Shown: piece after piece, positions 23,266 to 35,400 of the stretch | Layout of the letters: the number at the start of each line of letters is the position of its first letter | Position numbering within the stretch: the first letter of the stretch is position 1 | From: Aldrovandia affinis | Lineage: Eukaryota; Chordata; Actinopteri; Notacanthiformes; Halosauridae | DNA: 64,000 nucleotides | Direction of reading: 5' to 3' | NCBI GenBank assembly: GCA_029706075.1 | Contig: JAINUG010000031.1 | Coordinates: forward strand, 1,302,001-1,366,000 | The notes under the pieces: model-generated | What the model saw: the letters and a program-made list of their open reading frames with translations, nothing else | Databases searched by the model: none | Told to the model about the DNA's origin: nothing | Program-made: the position numbers and the translations under genes

Positions 23266-24059
23266 TGACTGTTGCTTTTTAAAAAACATTTTTTCTATTT
23301 GTTTCAATTTCTTCTCAGTTTTTCTCCCAATTTAGTAGCCAATTCAACCCATCCATCCATCCATTGTCTAAGCCGCTTATTCCTGGTCAGGGTCGCGGGG
23401 GGGGGCTGGAGCCTATCCCAGCATGCGTTCCGGGCGAGAGGCAGGAATACACCCTGGACAGGTCGCCAATCCATCGCAGGGCACACACACCATTCACTCA
23501 CACACTCATACCTACGGGCAATTTAGACTCTCCAATTAGCCTAACGTGCATGTCTTTGGACTGTGGGAAGAAACCGGAGTACCCGGAGGAAACCCACGCG
23601 GACACGGGAGAACATGCAAACTCCACACAGAAAGGCCCCCGGCCTGGATTCGAACCCGAGACCTTCTTGCTGTGAGGCGACAGCGCTATCCACTGCACCA
23701 CCGTGCCGCTAGCCAATTCAACCCTCTATTTATTTTGATTCGCCCTCCCCTCATGAGTCCGCCGACCGTCCTCTGGGTCAAGCTAATATCCCGAGGCCGG
23801 CAATGATCTGCCTCCTCCGAGGCGGAACTTCGCCCACCTGCTCTTTAGGAACGCCCTACTGCTCCTCAGCGAGCTCGTGCCGACTTTCCTTCCCCCCACC
23901 CCCTGGGGTGGACAGCCAGGAGCCGCCCCCAAATGGGGCTCCCAGCCAGAGTCGGACTGACACAGTCAGGTTTCGAACCGCGACTACAGTAGGCAGCTTC
24001 CACTCCCGGCGGAGTGCGTTAGACCGCTACGCTCCCCGGGTGCCCCTGACTGTTGCTTT
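23266..24059 (-). mobile_element. About 394-bp tRNA-derived SINE, copy 2, split by a nested SINE
   Basis: The element proper is 23279-24046, bounded by the perfect 13-bp target duplication TGACTGTTGCTTT (23266-23278 and 24047-24059). The tRNA-like head is on the right, read on the minus strand: A-box 'tagcggtctaacgc' and B-box 'ggttcgaaacc'. Body segments match copy 1. Subtracting the nested insertion (361 bp) and its 13-bp duplication leaves 394 bp. The intact duplication suggests a fairly young insertion. Confidence 0.9.
23350..23710 (-). mobile_element. tRNA-SINE with L2-like tail nested in the older SINE, reverse
   Basis: Flanked by the perfect 13-bp duplication AGCCAATTCAACC (23337-23349 and 23711-23723). 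Minus-strand reading starts with a tRNA-like head ('tggtgcagtggatagcgctg', B-box 'gggttcgaatcc'). It then runs through the very common fish phrase complementary to 'ggaggaaacccacgcggac' and ends in (GGAT)n, seen as catccatccatcc at 23349-23364 on the plus strand. Short GGAT repeats at the 3' end and this tail resemble the 3' ends of fish L2-clade LINEs (family knowledge), so L2 machinery probably mobilised it. Confidence 0.88.
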
Positions 24060-27000
24060 CAGAAAAGGTATAATCTAAAAAATAGCTTATTGAGCAAAAT
24101 TGAATGCAGAGCTGTCCTTTTGGCAGGGTTATCCTGCAGTGACTAGAATTCCTACATCCCCTCTTATCTCTCCTGACCGCAGAACTGTGAAGTTACCTAC
24201 GGAGCAAGCACTTAACGCCTCATACTTCCCCAAGTTATTTTAGCATCAATTCAGCTCACCAGACCTGAAGCTAAATGGCAGCCATAGTGGTGAACGAATG
24301 TTGATAGAATTGTGAAGTGAGCTGAGTGGAGGGGGCCCTATACATGTATGTTGATGAGCATTAATTCCTTTTGAAGTGACAGTATTAGCATTCCTTCTCA
24401 GGAGAGGGAGGGGGGGTGTGTGGGCAAAGCTGTTTGGACAGCTTGAAGAAAAAACAAGAGCGGAGAAACCAGATTTGCTGTGCAGATTTATCGCAAAGAA
24501 GTCTGGTGACTTAATCTGTGGCAAGATTAACAGTTACTCTGTTTTTATTCAAATAATACAAAATCATTTACACTTATTTTGCAAAATATTTGTTAGTAAG
24601 TGCTAGTGTATGCCAAAAGTACTCTGTTCTAAATGAAAGATGAAGGCCTCCTTTCTTTTTAAGCCTTGCATGGACGGCTCTTGTTTTCTTTGTTTTCTAT
24701 ACACGCAAGCACCGTGTAGATCGCCTTAATGCATGGCAGTCGCTGCTAATACACAAACAACCATGTCCTGAGCCAGTGAAACGCTGCACCAAATGTCACC
24801 GCCCACAGGCCTCAGATCAGTTATCAGCAGTGTTTACGCTTAGCCCATTTTGAGACATTTTCTACAGCACGACTGAAATGGAGACCTACATGAATGAGCT
24901 CTTTGGTATTACAGAAAAGGGCACCAGAATCCACAGCGGACAGATCGGCCTCTCCTCACAGGCCTCTCTTCTTGCTTTTTTCGGGAGGTTTCCGATTAAA
25001 TGTCACTTCCCCCCTCATCTGCCGTTGACTTCCTCCTCCACTGGCACTAATAAGTGTCACCGCACACACCGTCCTAGGCGGGACGTGTGTCACAAGTTCC
25101 CGACTTCATTTCTGACCCAGGTTCCGAAGAACAGAAATGGCAGTTGTACCTCGGCTGGATCACATGATGTTTGGCATCCGAAGGCAAGAAGCGGCCCATT
25201 GTGAGTGGCTTTATTGGATTTCGCCCTCCGCATAGTCCGGCATGTCTTTCCCTTGGCAGGCAGCGTTCCCCTCGCCGGGCCTTTTCGCAAGACCTGCTTA
25301 CGCGCTGTCCCGTCCCAGCTCAGTGGTGCGTTCCAGTGCCCTTCAGCTCCGCTAATGCAGTGCATTAAATGAAATCTAACTTTTAAAGTACTGTAATCGG
25401 CTTCTGGTGGCCGCCGCGCACACTGGGGGTAGAATGCGCGGCTTTGTGGTCGGAGACGAGAAGGCCGCTGCCTGGAGCCGGGACAAGCAGATCTTTGTTT
25501 TCGCTCTCTTCCGCGTTTTCAAAGGGAGTTTGAGCCGCAGAGCCTCTTTCAAACTTGAAACGGCGTTAGGTGAGCTCGTGCCACGCCGAAGCCACCGGGT
25601 GTCTTTGTCTGCATTTCTGCATGCTGCTCGTTCATCCTCGGGGTTGTCTTTGGTAAAATATTGAATTTTTTTCAGTGCGATAAAAGGAAAAAATCCCCGC
25701 CGTGTTCAAAGGAAAGCTGACCGATGGCGGTTTTCAAGGAAAGAGACTCCGTGGCTGGGCCACTGTAAATGTTTGCTCTGCTCCAAACTCGTTTGAAAGA
25801 AATCGAGGAGAGAGAGAGAGAAGAAGAACGGGTGCTGTTAATTTATGGCTCCTGCGTTTGTGAAAGGTTTAGGACTAGAAATAGACGAGCGCAATTAAAG
25901 CTCATTTTCCCGCCAATCAATCGCGGCGCTCGTGTAAACAGATCGATAATAATGGTCTCAAGTTGCGCGCTGGCCGCTGACTCCGTCGGGCTCTCCTCCC
26001 ACAGTGTAGGCTGCCCTCTCTGCCTTCCTAATTAACTGCCCTCAATTATACGCTAATAGGCTGATTAGCAGACCCTTGGTTGTTTCCTTATGGCCTGTCG
26101 TTTCCTCCTAGCTCCATCATCCTGTAGTGCCTCACGGCCAGTCGATGCCCGTTAATCAAGGAGCACTCAGCGGCAGGGTTTGCAGCTCTTGGCAAACTTC
26201 ACACTCCAGTGTCCCGGTTCACACCACAGTGATTGATCTCTGAGACACACACGTCTGATCCACGGTTTTATGATTTCATGGGTGCGTTATGTAAAATGAA
26301 AGCCAGAAGGGCGCCGGTTTAAGTAACGCTCCGGTACTGATTTTACAGTTTTCAGTAGTAAAATCGGTTATGGGAGCGGGGCCATCAGCCCCCCGAGCCG
26401 AACCCGCCTGAATAAATAAAGTGCGATGCCAAGAACCATGTGGAAGGAATGGAAATTCCAGTGTGCGCTGCTTTTATTTGCAAGGTAATCATGCTTTTAC
26501 AGGGACATCATTTTAGGAGTGTTTTAAACAGATGGCTGATCAGGTCATTTTATCACAGGGAGTAGGCACCGTTGATGGCACAGCGCGTATTTATGGCGAT
26601 ACGCGGACAGGAAGTTCCTGTCTTCGGCTCAACGTTGCTCTGATTTACACAAGGTTGAATTCGCAGTGCTGTCCACATGTTCGTGTATTGACGTAGGACT
26701 ATGATTTATTTTTTTGAAAGGATCTTCATAATCGACACTAAAAAAATAAATCTTATGGTTTTAAGTGTTTTATGTTCTTCTGGTAAAGGGCCAGTGTATC
26801 AAAAAATAGCAAAATGACTCAGTCACTCAAGTGAAATACAGTCATGTGACGTTTTAGATTATTTTAGTAAGGGTGTAAGAAAATCGTTTGCTTCACTTGG
26901 CTTGTTGAATTTGTAATCACAGCATGGGCGTAACAGTTGACCCAAAGAATAAATATCGGGATATCGGACCCACCATTTTACACCCACAAGGCTAATAATG

Positions 27001-28233
27001 AGGAACATCATGAGGATTATATCAGACATCTCTGTGCTTGTGTTTTTATACTGGCAAAAATGTCATACATCAAAGTTACGTTTTACATCTTTATTTTGTA
27101 CATTTGCTAGATAACACCTAACTGTTGTTTGGTGTTTACTCAAAATTATTGTTAAAAAGCATGTTAAAATACAACAAAAAACACTAGTGACTTTAAAGGT
27201 ATGTAGTACTTTCGTCTAATACTTTTACAGAATAAAGATATAGGATACAAAATAGAATGGAAAATAGAATATAAGTGTTTCACTTTAATAGTTGTAATTT
27301 CTTTCTTACTTGAATTGAGTAAAGTTCTTCAGCATAAGCTGTACTGTAGTACTTGCAGTTGTATCCCAGAATGCACTGGAGTCACATAGCGGAAGCACTA
27401 TAGGGCTGGTTGTGATGATTCAATGCTTCATGGTGGCGGGTCTCCATTGTCTGACGCTCTCTGCCACTCACTAATCCTGACAACATGGGCCTGCTTTAGA
27501 ATTTACTTTTCCTGTCTTCTACCGCTTTTCTTCAGGAGCATTTAAATGGCCATCCTTTCACACACCAACAAAGTGGGAGCAATGGCCGCAAAGCTTTTTT
27601 TATGATGCAAATATGTGCAAATAGAAAACATTGTTCTGTCAGCTGGGGTCATTGTCAGCGCTGCCCTGTTTTCGCCCTCTTGCCACCACACTCCACTCCA
27701 ACCCACTCCCCCGAAATTCTGTTTCTTATTACACCTTATTGCTGGACTCAGAACTTCAGAACTTCCTTTTTAAAGGAGAAAAAGAGATGGAAAAATGGAA
27801 AGACCAGTTAGAGCTAGCTAGCAGATGAAATGCACAAATGGAAAACAGCGGAACTTCCCTGATTGGCTGAATTTCTTAAATGTTGGACCCCAGGAGTTCT
27901 GTGGGGCATGCTCAACACAGAGAAACAAATTTGGAGCTTCAACTTGATGCATAGCCTTACCGCTTCCATAACGTTATCCGATGTTATTGTCTGTCATTGT
28001 ACGTCAATAAAAAGAAAAAAAAGAAAATGGCCACTGTTTTCCCAACGGCATAATAGACACCGAGTCCGTTACTGGAGAAATAAATAACGACTGCATAGGA
28101 GTACAAGGAGCTTTTTGACAATATTCTTATTTTTTTACTTCATCATCACTTGAACTTAATGAAATGTATTTCAGAATTTTACAATGCTTTTTTCGTGCGC
28201 ATAGCAACAGCGGCCTTAGCAACATCAGACATA
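24060..28233. other. Intron 3 segment, mostly unique-looking DNA
   Basis: No gene recognised. A GC-balanced block at about 24880-26180 contains many TAATTA-type cores (e.g. 'taattaactgccctcaattat' near 26030) and no mobile-element features. It is a candidate regulatory region only. A short GA repeat lies at 25811-25822. Confidence 0.4.
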
Positions 28234-28402
28234 CAGGTAATTGCCAAAATACCAACATAAAGTGTCTTGATAGAACGTTGGGCCACCACGAGCTGCCAGA
28301 ATAGCATCAGTGTGCCTTGCCATAGGTCTATTGGAGGGATGCAACACCATTCTTCCACAAGAAATTCTATCATTTGGTGTTTTGTATGTATTATTGCCCA
28401 AT
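28234..28402 (+). mobile_element. Truncated Tc1-like MITE (CAGGTAAYTGCCAAA family)
   Basis: Starts with TA|CAGGTAATTGCCAAAATA and runs through 'aagtgtcttgatagaacgttgggccaccacgag', matching the copy at 47641-47995 for about 165 bp ('ggatgcaacaccattct' is shared). The distal TIR is missing or unrecognisable, so the right end is approximate. Confidence 0.75.
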
Positions 28403-29009
28403 TGAGCGATGTCTGCACATCATTGGTGGTAGCGTGGTTACGTAACCGAAACAGCCATTGTCGCTGTAAATTAAACAGGCTTTCACTGTTGTACATTTAA
28501 GGGCTTTTCTGTCATAGTTGGCCCTGGAGCAAAACTGCAAAATCTTACACACCAATGGTAAAGCCTTTAACCAGACGTATGCTAACCCCATAAGCCTCGC
28601 CATGTTAAACATAGGCTTCCATTTCAATAAGTCATTCAAACATCTGAAATGAACGTTGACTCTCCTGCACTCATGCCCCAGCGATAGTCACCACACTGTA
28701 TATTTCCATCTGCAGTTGAAAAGGTTGTTCAAACAAATTCCTCTTGATATTATGTCACGCGATACAGCGGAGATCAGGGAGAATGAAAGGCCCGCCAGCT
28801 TTTCTGGGAAGGTTGAGACCACCAGCTGAGGAGCGGCTGGAGCGTGAAGGTCAATGTCAGGATGTCAGAAAAGATGCTTTAACCTCCTGACGGCTGGGTA
28901 GAAGGTTTAATTAGCGTCTCCCGCCACACCCCTCAAATCGAATAATAAAAGGTGGCGTGAAGGGGATGCCAGTGCGACAGAGTGCTTCAGGAGCTAGGCT
29001 TGAAGAAGG
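28403..29009. other. Intron 3 segment, nothing recognised
   Basis: No supportable feature. Short opposing frames overlap here without family similarity. Confidence 0.4.
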
Positions 29010-29150
29010 CCGTAGGCTTGATTCACAACTGGTGGCGGTGCGTTTGAGCAAATTCATTGGCCAGAGTAGCTTCAGGAGAATATCCAGCTGCATAAGAGGA
29101 TATATAGCTAACATGTACAGTGTGGAAGCCACTCTGGATAGGCAAATAAA
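29010..29150 (+). mobile_element. Decayed tRNA-derived SINE, forward
   Basis: B-box-like 'taggcttgattcacaa', then 'gtttgagcaaattc', 'atatccagctgcataa' and 'gccactctggatag' occur in the same order as in the SINE at 9525-9735. The A-box region is poorly preserved, so the left end is uncertain. The TAA array follows 43 bp downstream. Confidence 0.65.
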
Positions 29151-29192
29151 CAACGAAACTAATACTGTTGTGCAACAAGTTATTACTACTAC

Positions 29193-29193
<1 letters not shown>

Positions 29194-29226
<33 letters not shown>
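29194..29226. repeat. (TAA)n microsatellite
   Basis: About ten ATA/TAA trinucleotide units. Confidence 0.9.
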
Positions 29227-29227
<1 letters not shown>

Positions 29228-30955
29228 AGATTTGAATTCACTGCCTGACTTGCATGTTGTCTTTTACCAAGTCATTGCTTTTCTCAGATATAGCCTGTGA
29301 TTGATATGTGCAGGTGGGGCTGTCTCCATGAGTTACTGCTCCTTCCAAACATGAGATTTATTTTTTTCACTCCATTGCTTTCTCCAAAGAACAGCATGAG
29401 AGACAGGAAGAATCTTCCAGGAAATTAATAAGCCATGTAATTCAGCCGCTTCTTTTTAGCCCCCTGCGCAGTCCCCGCTGGACAGTGGGGCATTGTGGGC
29501 CGCTAACTCGAAAGCTCGTTTTGATAGAAGCCAATTATGTCATGTTATTGGTTTAATTAGCCCGAGGCACCCTCCGCCAATCTGAGCGTCTCCAACATTG
29601 CTCATTCGGCTGCACCTCCATGACTCATCCGTTTTGATATCGGTTTATGTTTTCTTGTTTGTGTCGTGAGCTATTTTAATTGAGTAAGTTATACACACAA
29701 AAAACATTTTGACCAGAGAATGGTCTTCATCGTGACCTGAATTCACATGAGCAATCTAACAGTGTGCGGGCACTCCTTCTCTTCTTGCATTTCTCCCATT
29801 TTTGCCTGGCGCCTGTGTCTTTTTGGATGTGTGTATGCCTCTCCAAATGTACACACACAAATGCCCACACTGAGATATATATAATTTGGAGGAATTACAC
29901 ATGCTTCCTGATGTCATTCTATGACCGTGGTGAAGACTTACACACCGTTCTATTGAGGACAGTGAACTGTAACTGGTTTGGACAGCGGAAAAGTCTGATA
30001 TGTGCTTTGCTAAGCCTTAGCCAACCCTATCTCTATATATAGTCTGCGCTAAATGCTTTCCATGATATTTACCAGTAATGGTAAAGACGATGAAAAGAAA
30101 GACCGGAGGAAGAGGGAAGGTGGAGGACTGTGCAAAGATTAGGGCCTGATCACCAATGCGCAGATAAGGCTCTCCGTGTGGAAGGGGGCTGAAAGGACAG
30201 AGGTGTCGCAGGGTTCCAGAGGCTACGTGGGGATTTTCTGGGCCTGGCCATGTGGATTCACACCGTGCCAAAGAAAGGTTCTCCTATCTGTATCTTCCCC
30301 CCCGTACGAGGCTGCCGCTGCAGGGAGCTCCGAGCCGGTGCCATCCTGAAGAAGTGTTGAAAATGCGGGGCGGAGATGAGACAGAACAGGCCCGTGGATG
30401 GCAGTTTATCATTCGGGGAGGAGACGAGGGTGGTGGGGGTTTGCGTTGGGCTGCCAAAGGTTGGGACTGGAGATGGGAGCAGCCCCAGATTTAATGTATG
30501 TTCTGTTGGACAAGGTAGGCGATGTTAAATAAACCAACGAACATCTGTGGCAGGCATCGGGTTTCGGACGTCGTGGACTGCCTGACAACTGTTTCTTTGT
30601 GATTGGTTTAGGGGCTGTCTCTCTTTTCTTTCTCGCCCTCTCTCGCTCTCTCTCTATCCCTCTCTCTTTTTTATGTTTTTATCTCTTTTATATAACTGTT
30701 TATCCATCTTCTGGGCGACTTCCCAGTACTGCAAGGTAACCATTACCCTAACGTCATCCAGATTTATGCCTAAGATCTTGCTTATCGTATCACATGCCAT
30801 CATCTAGCCTTATTCTGTCTGGACTAGTTATCGTCGGAGAGTGGGGAAAATATGAGATTTTGAAGAGCAGGAGTTCAGCTCAGGCAATGCCTACCTAAAC
30901 CACTGATGTAGATACACTACGTCTAGGCCAAGGAGTGTCTACCTTTCATTACTGG
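29227..30955. other. Intron 3 segment with one quiet GC-balanced block
   Basis: 29440-29640 is repeat-free with 'ccaattatg' and 'gtttaattagcc' motifs, and might be conserved non-coding DNA. CT-rich simple sequence lies at about 30618-30668. No gene is seen. Confidence 0.4.
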
Positions 30956-32492
30956 GTCAGCGGCAATGTTCCCTCTAAGCTGCGCGCTTGCGCAATCGCG
31001 CACTGCTCCCACGTTCTCGCGCACAGCAAATCTATGCAGCGCATACAATAAAATTAAACCTGAACTGTAAATAAAATAAACACATAACCATTTATTCTGT
31101 ACCATTTTGCAATGCAACTCAGTGAGTGACAGGTGACAACAGGCGGTGACTAACAGTGTCCAGCTAATGATATGATGCGGTTCACACGTATTTACTTACG
31201 CAGCCAATCAATGTCATAAATAGCGCTTTATGCGACGTGGCGTGCTGTTGATTTGCATGTTAGCTTACAGCTAACGGTGCTGCGGAGTACAGAGAGGTAA
31301 ATGCTATGCTATGGCGAAACGAACGGGCAGTGGCACCTTCACTCACCAAGCCAAAATAAAAAATAAATGCGGTTCTTTTAAGATGGAATGGCTGTCGGAG
31401 TATGTGCGAACAGAGGAACAAGAGGTGAAACTGGGCGAGATTTTTCTTTTCGAGTGAGAAAGGGCTGCTCTGCAAAACATGCTGCGAAGCCAAAGTAGCA
31501 AGTGAGTTTTTCGAGGGAAAAGTGTGGACTGAATGGAAGTTGGATTACCTCAAGCGTCACATTCAGCAGAAAAGTCATTTGAATGCTGTTGGAATTGTAC
31601 GGAGACTCAAGACGGGAATGGGGATCGGTACATTATTGCAGGAGAGCGCAAAATATCGAGAGAAGAGGAACGAGCTGTCACACAAAAAGAAATCCGACCC
31701 GAGCAAGTTAAAATTCTCATCGACAATATAGGCCTACTACTCGCCATCAAAATGAATGCATCAATGCTGGCGGTTCAACAAATCCACGATCACATGGGAA
31801 AATATGTGATTATTCCAGAAAGCTGGCGCGAAGCAAAAATTATGCCTTTGAATTTGTAAACTCAATCAATGAAACAGTGCAGAATGAGACAATGCAATGT
31901 TAAAAATGCACCCTGGCATACCCTGATAGTGGATGAGAGCACAGACATAACAGTGCACAAAATGCTAGTGTCATTTATTAAGAATTTTCATTTATGGATA
32001 TTAATCATTAAATGCTGTTACTAGATTATAAGTAGTAGAAATGCTAATAAAAAACTGTAATTATATATTTTACAGACAGAGTTACAGAATTTTACACTGT
32101 ATCACATGCTTGTGCTACAGCACACATTTCATTATGCAAAATGTGAATGTTTTAATGTGAACAAAATTTGATCTCTGAAATGTGTCCAGAGCAGGACCCT
32201 CACCCTGACATACAATATAGTACACAGCTCGTGAAAAACAAGATTTTTGACTTTTTCATTGTTAGTGGGCCTAATCACTTATATTAAAAGTAATCTAATG
32301 GAAATTACTGCTGTAATTTGATTCTTTTAATAAGCTACGTGACTTGTTATGATCTCAGGTTTTGGACAGGTGTAATATTGGTGTGGCCACAGTGTGCACG
32401 TCTGATGTTGCTCACAGTGGTCCAAGGAATTCTCAGGGAGTTTGTGCATATGCTCAGACACATGAAAAATTAGAGGGAACGTTGGTCAGCGG
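30956..32492 (+). mobile_element. hAT transposon relic with perfect 8-bp target duplication
   Basis: The element is 30964-32484 (1,521 bp). Its ends are CAATGTTCCCTCTAA and TTAGAGGGAACGTTG, 14 of 15 complementary. It is flanked on both sides by the 8-bp duplication GTCAGCGG (30956-30963, 32485-32492), the duplication length diagnostic of hAT elements. It contains a truncated plus-strand transposase remnant, so it is internally deleted and non-autonomous. Confidence 0.95.
31311..31983 (+). pseudogene. hAT transposase remnant (BED-like finger and start of catalytic core)
   Basis: A start MAKRTGSGTFTHQAKIK opens at 31311. After a TGA and a frameshift near 31456 the text continues KGLLCKTCCEAK ... 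WKLDYLKRHIQQKSHLNAV. Its Cys-x2-Cys and His-x4-His spacing fits a BED/TTF-type zinc finger. A second shift leads to EQVKILIDNIGLLLAIKMNA. A final piece reads WHTLIVDESTDITVHKMLV, the conserved D-containing segment that opens the hAT catalytic core. The C-terminal dimerisation part is absent. At least two frameshifts and stops; inactive. Motif assignment rests on family knowledge; frames were read by eye. Confidence 0.85.
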
Positions 32493-35400
32493 GGTTCAAA
32501 AGTCCCTTATTACTGGAATTTGGTGATGAAATTTGGTCCAACCTGCTGTTATTTCTGTTCAGTCCTTTCATTTCTATCACTGTGGTCGAGAAACATTGAG
32601 GAGAAAAAGGTTTTTATCACGTTGCGTTTTATGTTTCTTTCATAAGTGTTGTCTTTTATATAAGTGTGAATAGACACTCTACAGAAACGGGGGTAAGCGT
32701 TCACTGTGACTCATTCACTGTGAGAAACAAGGAGAGGGATGGACAGCGGGACAGAGCTGGAGGCACAATGTGGATTTTAATGCTCTCCTCTTCTCCAGTC
32801 TGGCTATATCAGGGTAACAGCTGCTGTCTCATTGTGCAGGCATGCTAGCTGCCTGGACTTCGTTTCCTAGCAGACAGGACCTTACTCAAGGCCTTTTTTA
32901 TTTTCAGTCTTATGGCTCCCTCACAATCATCATCAGCTTTCTTTTCCTAAAAGATCTGCTTTCATCAACAGTGCAGAAAACGAAATGAAATGAGGCATAT
33001 TCACACAGAGACGTCATCCTGTGGCGTTTCTTTCCAAACAGATGCTGGGATGATGTCGATATTTGGATGAGACGGGTGTCTCGGATGTCCACAGCAGTAC
33101 CAGTTGCAGCACTCTTGACTTGCGAGTGAATTCCTTGACGCAGCGCCAAGAAACGTGAGCCCGTGCGCAGCTGTCCCCTGGCACATTCGAGCGTGGCCCT
33201 TATCTGATTGTGCGAGGTTGTGTTTGTGCAGTTTGTGCGGACGCACTGCGCATTGAAGCTTTTTTCAGGGTTTGACTCCCTATTCTTCCCGGACCGCAGT
33301 AATGGCCGCCGTGCTGCCCTCAGCACAAAGCTCGCAACGAGACTCCGCAGCGTGCCCACTCGCTCGACACCGCGAGCCGCCCGCGAGCAACGTCAGGCCG
33401 TTTCGTGTTTCGTGTTCCATGTTCGCTTCCCTGTACCTGATCACAAACCGGGAAGTGACATCATCGCAGTGAACTTTTTCGATTTCAGTAATTTCCTGTG
33501 TCTGAACTTTCGTCGCTTTGTTCGTTTTGTTTTCACGTGATTTTCGGTTTCATTTCATAAACCAGCTTTAAATGAATGCCTGTGAAAATATTTTCAGACA
33601 TTATCACTTGTGTAAAGTTATGAAAACGAGAACCACATGTTTGGCTGCATTTATACTAAAAGGTATGCATATAGAGAGTATGAAAGTATGCTCTGTTTTC
33701 CCTCCGCCCTCTCCCTTGCCTCCCACCAGCAGATGTGTTCATACAAGCCTCTGCAACCCAAACACACACCTTCCCTCATTTTCCAGAAACGCGTTCAAAA
33801 CACTCAGCGCTAACGCGAAATTTGCCTTTCATGCGAATAGAACTGCCTTTTTGGTGGAATCTGTTGGAAAAATGACAAGTCAATTCCAGGTGTTCTTTAT
33901 TTTCCTTTTTCTTTTTTTCATTTTAGGTTTAAAATGTCATTGTTAATTGTAAGGTTCAGATACATTCTCTGATATATCAACTATGAATATGATGTATTTC
34001 TCTAAGGTTGATTAAATGATTAAATGATTAATGATAGAAATTCATTATGATTGTCTTTTTGCAATCTTTATACTTAATTCGAAAGTTTGTTTCTTGGTTT
34101 ATTTTATGGACATTGGTTAACCTGTGGAGGCAATGCATTGAAACATATTTTTCCTCAGGCTACACAATATACTTTGTCAGATAGCTTTAATTAGAAAAGC
34201 TTGACTAAATAGGCAGGTCACTTATTGCCCAGAGCAGTCAAATCTGTTAATTCTTTTGTTTTCAGCTTTTTTTCTTGTTGTGTGACATCTGACACAGCAT
34301 TTGGAACTATACAAATTCAGTCTCACTTTGATAATTATTCAATAATAATAATAATAATGCTGTACAGTTCATGACCCCCCAAGTCTATGTAAATATATGA
34401 CCACATTTATTGGCACCTTCATCATTTCATTTTAAGGCTGACTTGACAGTGTGTTTTGTTTTTGTTTTGAGAGTATAAACATCTGTTAAACTGCTGCGAA
34501 CATGACTGTTTGCTACAAGTAAAGAGAACTGGACAAACATTCTCCTCATGTTGGAATTTCTTTGAAGGGAAATTTTGGCAATTTATCAAGTGATGATTGT
34601 TAACACTTCTAAAGACTACAGAATTCATCTGTCCCTGTTACAACTATCATTCTAGTACCATTCGCACAATACTCATAACTTGGTCAATATATAAGTGTGT
34701 TTATTTTTGAGAGAAAAGTCTGAACTTTCCATGACACCAAACGTCATATGCCACAGAAGCTCCTGATGACCCTAGGGGTTAATTTGATGGCTGAACATTC
34801 ATGCTACTTCAAGACAGAAGAAAACTCCAGTGCTTTTCTGACTGCACAACAGGGCTAGATTCAATCAAACGCACTTAGCCTTTTTAAGGCCAAATGCTAT
34901 TCAAACAAGCAAGACTTTAAGTTGAATCTGATTCAATCAAAGCAACCTTATGCTCATAAGATTCCGCATGATGCTCATAAGGACTGAAAATGCAGGAAAC
35001 AGGAAAAGGTGTGGCATGAAAACTATGGTGCCTGGTCAGGAGGCAAAAGCTTTTTTAAAGGGCAAGAGAGCTTCTGTGCAAATAATATGCTCACCTATCT
35101 CCAACTTAAAACCTGCTGTTTTATTGAAATTAATGAAATATAACATCCTCCAAGTGTTAAAAATGGGGAATATCATTATTATTCAGCATTTTAGGGATAA
35201 AGAAATGAACTAATATAGTTGTTTCTCATTTTTGTATAGAATATTTGTGGCATATTATATGTAGAAAAATATTTTGACATAAAATGAATAGGAAGGCAAA
35301 CACTGGTAATTCAAAATAGGATTGAGTGAATGCTATTTCAACTGCTAAGAATAGAATCTATCATTAAGTATGTTATTTACTGCACCACGCTGAGTGACTG

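Noticed and set aside
23640..23710. tRNA gene candidates at SINE heads (also 22880-22972, 23960-24046, 9530-9600, 1850-1902)
   Set aside because: Pol III box sequences are present, but each is joined to a SINE body and tail and does not fold as a complete tRNA by eye.
33208..33540. 110-codon frame in a CpG-rich patch
   Set aside because: No domain; the C-terminal half is Phe-rich AT sequence; probably chance.
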